Below are positions 59,192 through 64,000 of a stretch of DNA of 64,000 nt, one piece after another. The stretch is from a virus, in IMG/VR virus record IMGVR_UViG_3300009506_000005, positions 49,770 through 113,769 of that record; one strand, 5' to 3'. A model generated the notes under the pieces. That model was not told the DNA's origin, did no database searches, and worked only from the letters and a program-made list of their open reading frames with translations. A program made the position numbers and the translations under genes. Positions within the stretch are counted from its first letter, which is position 1. Each line of letters starts with the position of its first letter.

Positions 59192-59823
59192 TGGCGGTAC
59201 AGAGACCAGATTCCCCCTCGCGCAAGCCCTCTGGCGATCGGAACCTATCGGACATCTTCGGCGCCGGGCGCCAGCTCGTCAGGGGCACGATCACCAACGA
59301 GTACAGCAACGAGACCTGGATCTTCTTCTTCAACCCGAATCAGGTGCAGGAGGAGTACGCGGCGAACTACAACACGCAGTCTCCGATGGGCATGAGCCAC
59401 GGCTACCACCAATACCAGTCGGGAAAGAACACGGGCATCGCCTTCGACATCTACTTCAACCGCATGCTGGTCATGCGCGAGCTGTCTGGCCATCCGCTTG
59501 TCGACGCGCAGGCGAGGTTCGATCTCGCTGTAGAGCTTGGCGAAGAGGGGAAGAAGTTCTTGCAGTCGCTCCTCTATCCTCCTGAGCCGGAGCCGCAGCT
59601 GTCTCCGAGTGAGGGCATCATCGGTGCGGCACCGCCAGCATGCCGCGTGGAACTCGTGAACGTGTTCTCCATGCGCCTGAGGCTGCTCACCCTGTCGTTC
59701 AACATGCAGCGGTTCGACAAGAGGAACAGGGTGATGATCTGGACTGCGAGCACGCGCTGGGAAGAGGCGCCAATCTCCAGGATCACGATGGAGGACGTCC
59801 GCAAGCTCGGGAGCTTTAGGTGA
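59191..59823 (+). CDS. Baseplate/tail protein
   Basis: The 210-residue protein starts at ATG 59191 (GTG 59188 also possible; SD GGAGGAGG). The segment TNEYSNETWIFFFNPNQVQEEYAANYNTQSPMGMSHG resembles proteins preceding LysM adaptors in contractile tails (T4 gp54/gp53 region and related injection systems). A tube-to-baseplate junction role is likely. Confidence 0.6.
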   Translation: MAVQRPDSPSRKPSGDRNLSDIFGAGRQLVRGTITNEYSNETWIFFFNPNQVQEEYAANYNTQSPMGMSHGYHQYQSGKNTGIAFDIYFNRMLVMRELSGHPLVDAQARFDLAVELGEEGKKFLQSLLYPPEPEPQLSPSEGIIGAAPPACRVELVNVFSMRLRLLTLSFNMQRFDKRNRVMIWTASTRWEEAPISRITMEDVRKLGSFR

Positions 59824-60161
59824 TGGCACTCTATCCGTTGAGCAGATATAGGTACGTGTTCGCCGTCACTGACGATGATGGCAAGGACTACCTCGTGGAG
59901 CGCCAGGCGTTCGGGTATCGCGAGGAGCCGGACAACAGGCGTCACCTCGTGCAGGAGGGTGATACCCTCTTCAACCTAGCCGGCCGCTACTTCCGGTCCA
60001 TCGATTCCGAGCGAGCCTGCGGTCTGTGGTGGATCATCGCGGATTTCAACGGAGTGCATGACCCCACGCTCCAGATCACCCCGGGAACAGAGCTTGTCAT
60101 CCCATCGGCGCGTCTCGTGCAGACGGAGATCTTCGACTCGAACAGGCGGCGGGAGGTCTAG
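59823..60161 (+). CDS. LysM-domain baseplate protein (gp53/gpX-like)
   Basis: The 112-residue protein ends in a LysM module: HLVQEGDTLFNLAGRYF, then WWIIADFNGVHDPTLQITPGTELVIPS. In phages these bind the hub and sheath base. It starts at ATG 59823 (GTG 59820 is an alternative), overlapping the previous stop. Confidence 0.75.
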   Translation: MALYPLSRYRYVFAVTDDDGKDYLVERQAFGYREEPDNRRHLVQEGDTLFNLAGRYFRSIDSERACGLWWIIADFNGVHDPTLQITPGTELVIPSARLVQTEIFDSNRRREV

Positions 60162-60164
60162 TCC

Positions 60165-61499
60165 ATGCCCTTCGCTGACGTCCGTCTCTTCGTCAAGCTG
60201 ATCCACGCGGACGAGGGAGAGAAGCTGCTCGGCTTCCTCCAGGACCGCCTGCTCTCCTTCACGTTCGATGACTCGGACAACAAGGTGGACCAGGCAGAGT
60301 TCAGGCTGCGGAACACGGACTTCAAGCTGTTCGATGAGCCAGCTTTCGTGAAGGGGCAGCGTCTCCGGATTCGATGGGGATACCCAGGAGACATGAGCGC
60401 ACCGCGCGACGTCATCATCCAGAAGATCAGCGGATCGGATCCCATCACCATCAAGGGGCGTTCTCCCGTGGTCCTGCTCGACAGGAAGCGGCGCCAGAGG
60501 TTGTGGAAGAACACCACGCACTCTGACATCGCGGTCCAGATCGCCGGCGAGTATGGCTACGAAGGTGAGCTGCTATCCGTCGAGGAGACAGACCAGATCT
60601 ATGGTGAAGTTCAGCAACGTATCTCTGACATGCGCTTTCTGGCGAAGCTCGCGAAGCGGAACGGCTTTGTCTTCTACATCGATCACCTCGGCTTTCACTG
60701 GCACAAGCGTCCTTTCGAGCTGACGCCATCTCACATCTACATCTACTCCACGGACCCGGGACAGGGGGATATCCTGTCGCTGCCGAAGGTGACTGCGAAC
60801 CTGACGAAGGGCGTGACCCGCGTGCGGTCCCTTGCGCGCGATCCGGTGACGAAGGAGTGGGTCGAGGCCTACGGGTCGTCGAAGGACACGGAGTTCGTGT
60901 CCCTGGGCAAGGAGGAGGAGGACGGGGACCCGGACAACTATGAGGGCGAGCGTCAACAGCGTGTGACCAGGCAGGTTGATAGACCCATCTTCCTCATGCC
61001 CACGGCAGAGGCGAAGCTCAGGGCGGACGCGCGCTGGCGCCTGACGGCCGAAGGCCGCTACAAGGTCGAGTTCAACGCATTGGGGCGCCCGCAGATCGGC
61101 GCGAAGCAAGTGGTCGAGGTGCTCAACATCTCCGATACGTGGAGCGGGAACTACTACCTGAACAACGTCCGCACCCAGATCCAGCCCGGGAGCTTCATCC
61201 AGACCATAAAAGGCACGAAGAACGCCCTGGACAAGGTGCCGTCCCTCCTCAAGAAGACGCTGGACCAGAACATCAACGACAGCAAGGGCGGTGGTGGCGG
61301 GCTCACGAAGCACGCTGTCTTGATGCGTGGGCCCGGGGACGAGTTCATCCTGGGTTGGGTGTGGGAGGACTCCAAGGGAAACAGGAAGGGCGATGCGAAG
61401 CCACTCACCGCAGAGGAGTTCGCGGCATTGCCAGAGCAGAAGCGCAAGACGTGGGAGCGGAACGGCGTGGTAGTACCGCGCACGGCGGGACCAGGTTGA
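60165..61499 (+). CDS. Baseplate hub protein (gpD/gp27-like)
   Basis: The 444-residue protein starts MPFADVRLFVKLIHADEGEK. It contains the late-control/hub pattern: LRIRWGY, IIQKISGSDPITIKGRSPVVLLDRKR, and ISDMRFLAKLAKRNGFVFYID. It would trimerise at the tail tip beneath the spike. A Gly-rich linker precedes a short C-terminal domain (KHAVLMRGPGDEFILGWVWED). Confidence 0.82.
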   Translation: MPFADVRLFVKLIHADEGEKLLGFLQDRLLSFTFDDSDNKVDQAEFRLRNTDFKLFDEPAFVKGQRLRIRWGYPGDMSAPRDVIIQKISGSDPITIKGRSPVVLLDRKRRQRLWKNTTHSDIAVQIAGEYGYEGELLSVEETDQIYGEVQQRISDMRFLAKLAKRNGFVFYIDHLGFHWHKRPFELTPSHIYIYSTDPGQGDILSLPKVTANLTKGVTRVRSLARDPVTKEWVEAYGSSKDTEFVSLGKEEEDGDPDNYEGERQQRVTRQVDRPIFLMPTAEAKLRADARWRLTAEGRYKVEFNALGRPQIGAKQVVEVLNISDTWSGNYYLNNVRTQIQPGSFIQTIKGTKNALDKVPSLLKKTLDQNINDSKGGGGGLTKHAVLMRGPGDEFILGWVWEDSKGNRKGDAKPLTAEEFAALPEQKRKTWERNGVVVPRTAGPG

Positions 61500-61500
61500 T

Positions 61501-62397
61501 ATGGGATACGACGACGACGGATACAGCCGGGATCCAGACCGCCTAGACGGCCTCTACGTGGGGACGGTGGTACGCGTGGAGAACGATCCAGACGACCCGA
61601 ACGCCGAGACTCTCCCGCGCATGGGGCGCCTCAAGTTCGTGATCCCAGGGCTGATCGAGCCAGAGAGCGTCTGGGCTCTTCCATTCGGCGCCGGTGGCTC
61701 TCCGGCATGGGGTAGGAACGTCATCCCGCCGAAGGGCGCGGATGTCTACGTGATGTTCATCAACGGGGACCCGGACCAGCCGGTGTGGGCTCCTGGATGG
61801 CATGCAGACGGCGAGGCGTTCCCCGAGTTCGTGGACCCGAGGATGCAAGTGTTCGGCTTCGGACCCTTCCGTGTCGTCCTCGACAACCGCGCCGATCCCG
61901 CCAGGGTACAGGGGACTGTGTCCGAACCGTTCTCCGGGGTTGATGGCCTGACGCTTACGGTTGCGGTGAACCTGGCGACGGCCGAGTCCGTCACGCTCCA
62001 GGACGCGGAGACCGCGGCGGAAATCGCCTCGCGGATCTCCGCGGGGATGACACGGGCCCGGGCATACGCCCTGAACGGCGCGGTGGTGGTGGAATCCAAC
62101 TTCACTGGCGCGTCAACATCCATGCAGGTGGGCGGATCGGCGGCGAGCGTGCTGGGTCTGTCCACGTCGCAGGTGCGAGGTTCCGGGGCGAGGCAGGCGA
62201 CGATCAAGACGGTGAGAGACGTGATGGGGACGGCCGAGGACCTGTGCGAGATCGTGATGGACGCGGACCTGAACGGCGTGCGTATCTTCGGCACGACGAC
62301 GGTGGCCATCGAGTCCAACGGGCTCGTGAGCATCAAAGGTGAGCAGGTACAGATCAAGGAGCGGATCGTGATGCCGAGCACGAAGCCGATCAACTGA
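61501..62397 (+). CDS. Baseplate spike (gpV/gp5 OB-fold) with IN-like insert
   Basis: The 298-residue protein opens with an OB-fold (LYVGTVVRVENDPDD...GRLKFVIPG, VWALPFGAG, PPKGADVYVMFINGDPDQPVWAPGW) as in puncturing spikes. Residues 149-221 are a flagellar IN-motif-like unit (TAAEIASRISAGMTRARAYALNG, VLGLS). The end (GVRIFGTTTVAIESNGLVSIKGEQVQIKERI) is beta-helix-like. Confidence 0.78.
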   Translation: MGYDDDGYSRDPDRLDGLYVGTVVRVENDPDDPNAETLPRMGRLKFVIPGLIEPESVWALPFGAGGSPAWGRNVIPPKGADVYVMFINGDPDQPVWAPGWHADGEAFPEFVDPRMQVFGFGPFRVVLDNRADPARVQGTVSEPFSGVDGLTLTVAVNLATAESVTLQDAETAAEIASRISAGMTRARAYALNGAVVVESNFTGASTSMQVGGSAASVLGLSTSQVRGSGARQATIKTVRDVMGTAEDLCEIVMDADLNGVRIFGTTTVAIESNGLVSIKGEQVQIKERIVMPSTKPIN

Positions 62398-62399
62398 AC

Positions 62400-63179
62400 A
62401 TGGCGTGGTCACCTACAGACGAGATTTGCCTGGAGCTCCCACCCATCCCGAGCATTGATGACATCTGCTTGCCGGGTGGCTTCTGCCTATCCCACGTCTG
62501 GAACGGGATCGATCAGATCCCGCATCTCGCCGATGTCCCGCTCCAGTTCTTCGGGCAGATCGGACCAGCTCTCGCACCGCTGGCGCCTGTCTTTGATATC
62601 ATCGATTTCGCGCTGGCCATCTTCAAGTGCGTGCAGGGCACGATCGACGCCATCACAGAGCTCAACCCGGTGAAGATCATCGAGTGCATCCCTGACCTGG
62701 CGAAGTATATCGACAAGCTTCTCGCTCTGATCCCACAGCTCTCGGTGCCGCGGATGGTGAAGAAGGCGATCGAGGCCATGGCTCTCTTGCTGCGGGCCCT
62801 GGCCTCTGATTTTGAGTACGTGAAGACCACGATCCAGCGCATCATCGACCTCATCGACAGGGCGGCGGATCTCAATGACGTGAACCTGAACTCCATCCTT
62901 GCATGTGCGCAGAAGACCGTGACTGACCAGAGCCTGTCCACGGCCGAGGCGCTCAAGGGGATCGGCCGGATCATCCTCCTGCTCAACATCTTCATCGGGC
63001 TCATCGGCGGGGAGCCCATCCCCTGCTTCGGGACCCTGATCGAGGACAACATCACCGATGGCCTGGACGTGATCATCGCGACGCTCACGGCTCTGGCCGA
63101 GGTACTGGAGACGCTGGCTGCGCTGATACCGGACCCGATACTGGAGCTCACGCTGGCGCTTGGCGCGGAGAGGTGCTAG
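62400..63179 (+). CDS. Helical baseplate-region protein
   Basis: The 259-residue protein begins with a Cys/Pro-rich stretch (ICLELPPIPSIDDICLPGGFC) and continues as amphipathic and hydrophobic helices (PLQFFGQIGPALAPLAPVFDIIDFALAIF; IIATLTALAEVLETLAALIP). It lies between spike and gp25-like genes. Function unknown; it may be a chaperone or tail-tip component. Confidence 0.6.
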   Translation: MAWSPTDEICLELPPIPSIDDICLPGGFCLSHVWNGIDQIPHLADVPLQFFGQIGPALAPLAPVFDIIDFALAIFKCVQGTIDAITELNPVKIIECIPDLAKYIDKLLALIPQLSVPRMVKKAIEAMALLLRALASDFEYVKTTIQRIIDLIDRAADLNDVNLNSILACAQKTVTDQSLSTAEALKGIGRIILLLNIFIGLIGGEPIPCFGTLIEDNITDGLDVIIATLTALAEVLETLAALIPDPILELTLALGAERC

Positions 63180-63578
63180 ATGCCTGACTTCGGAAGAGGA
63201 ATCATCACCCCGTTCCAGAGAGATGGGAAGGGTGACTTCGCGAACGATACGGGAAACCGGTTGCTGCAATCGGACATCTCCGAGCTCCTCGGCATCATCG
63301 GTCCGACGAACACCGATCGCGGCGAGCTGCCCTGGCGAGACGAGGTGGGGGCCCGTTTCATCAATTTGAAGCACCGTGCCATTGATTCTCTCAGCATCCA
63401 GGGGCAGGCCCAGAGCATGTCCGCTGGACAGATCAGGCGCTTCGAGACACGCGTGCGGGTGACCGGAGCCAGGGTCGAGGTGCAAGAAACGAAACTTCGG
63501 ATCTTCGTTTCCTACCTGCCTTTGGGGTACAATACGAATCGAACCGAAGAGGCGACCATCGAAGTGCGGAGGCGATAG
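63180..63578 (+). CDS. Baseplate wedge protein (gp25/gpW-like)
   Basis: The 132-residue protein has the gp25-like layout: ITPFQRDGKGDFANDTGNRLLQSDISELLGI, then GELPWRDEVGARF and a C-terminal beta part (VEVQETKLRIFVSYLPLGYN). It forms the inner wedge with the next protein. Confidence 0.8.
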   Translation: MPDFGRGIITPFQRDGKGDFANDTGNRLLQSDISELLGIIGPTNTDRGELPWRDEVGARFINLKHRAIDSLSIQGQAQSMSAGQIRRFETRVRVTGARVEVQETKLRIFVSYLPLGYNTNRTEEATIEVRRR

Positions 63579-63579
63579 C

Positions 63580-64000
63580 ATGGCACTCCTACCAACGAGC
63601 TACGACTATACAGACCGTGATTTCGATGCCTTACGCGAGCGCCTCATCGATCTCGCCACCTCGGTGTTTCCCGATTGGACGGACTTCGAGATCGCCAACT
63701 TTGGCAACATCATGATGGAGATGTTCTGCTTCGTTGGAGACGTTGTCACGTTCTATGAGGACAAGCAGGCACCCGAGGGGCGCTGGCTGTTCGTGCAGCT
63801 GCGCAAGAACGCGATCGCCCTGGCGAAGCTGATTGGCTACGAGCTGAGCGGCGCCACGGCAGCTACGGCAGACACGGTGATCAGCCTGGTCAACGGTCCG
63901 CTGCCAGGGGACGTGAACATCCCCATCTTCTCTGAGATTCGTACCGAGGAGGTGACGGACCCGATCAGGGGGCAGATCCAGGAGGCCGCCACCATCCCAG
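63580..64000 (+). CDS. Baseplate protein (gpJ/gp6-like), 3' truncated
   Basis: The frame from ATG 63580 to the window end gives 140 residues. YDYTDRDFDALRERLIDLATSVFPDWTDFEIANFGNIMMEMFCFVGDVVTFYEDKQA is the standard start of baseplate J/gp6 proteins. The rest lies outside the window. Confidence 0.82.
   Translation, partial: MALLPTSYDYTDRDFDALRERLIDLATSVFPDWTDFEIANFGNIMMEMFCFVGDVVTFYEDKQAPEGRWLFVQLRKNAIALAKLIGYELSGATAATADTVISLVNGPLPGDVNIPIFSEIRTEEVTDPIRGQIQEAATIP

Overview
The window is a stretch of one large, GC-rich tailed-bacteriophage genome (or prophage) with a contractile tail (myovirus morphology). The evidence is a near-complete structural block on the + strand: terminase large subunit, portal, Mu gpF/SPP1 gp7-type head morphogenesis protein, XkdF-type protease, scaffold-like protein, HK97-fold capsid, head-tail connectors, tail sheath, tail tube, tail chaperone, tape measure, and baseplate LysM, hub, spike, gp25-like and gpJ-like proteins. 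No rRNA, CRISPR array, insertion sequence or housekeeping gene is visible. The host cannot be named. Shine-Dalgarno (SD) sequences are canonical AGGAGG types and several promoters look like sigma-70. A compact tyrosine recombinase and Cro/Fis-like regulators suggest a temperate or formerly temperate life style. Both ends of the window cut through genes.

Layout. (1) 0-9.9 kb, + strand: a tightly packed array of small genes of mostly unknown function, nearly all joined by 4-bp ATGA/GTGA overlaps. It includes several zinc-ribbon proteins, a YkgJ-like CxxCxxCC protein, a tail-tube-like protein far from the tail genes, two Ea22-like proteins and two small membrane proteins. (2) 10.1-10.9 kb: an HTH protein that is a candidate small terminase. 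(3) 10.9-12.25 kb: about 1.3 kb with no credible gene, but with nested inverted repeats, 40-41-bp direct repeats and a 14-bp inverted repeat. (4) 12.7-17.2 kb, - strand: an operon of about 13 small genes read from a TTGACA-N17-CATACT promoter. (5) 17.4-20.1 kb, + strand: small genes, a tRNA-Met(CAT) with initiator features, an RMF-like protein, and a promoter-to-terminator unit that looks like a roughly 76-nt small RNA. (6) 20.2-23.4 kb, - strand: a second RMF-like protein, a double gamma-glutamylcyclotransferase-like protein, a phage amidoligase, and a Fis-like HTH gene beside repeated operator-like sites. (7) 23.6-27.1 kb, + strand: small proteins, a Cro-like repressor and an adenine methyltransferase. 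(8) 27.1-28.6 kb, - strand: the integrase and two small genes. (9) 28.8-64 kb, + strand: head, neck and tail genes.

The most striking gene is the 1629-residue protein at 35013-39902. It joins, in one frame, a Dam-type adenine methyltransferase, a nucleotidyltransferase-like motif, a LigD phosphoesterase-like motif, an ATP-dependent DNA ligase and a C-terminal XkdF-type prohead protease. Its place between portal/morphogenesis and scaffold/capsid suggests a polyvalent protein that is packaged in the head and may enter the cell with the DNA.

A second theme is a 2.5-kb stretch (17.87-20.40 kb) that may act on translation: initiator-like tRNA, two RMF-like proteins, and a putative sRNA exposing an anti-Shine-Dalgarno segment. 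This is inference from the sequence and needs experimental support.
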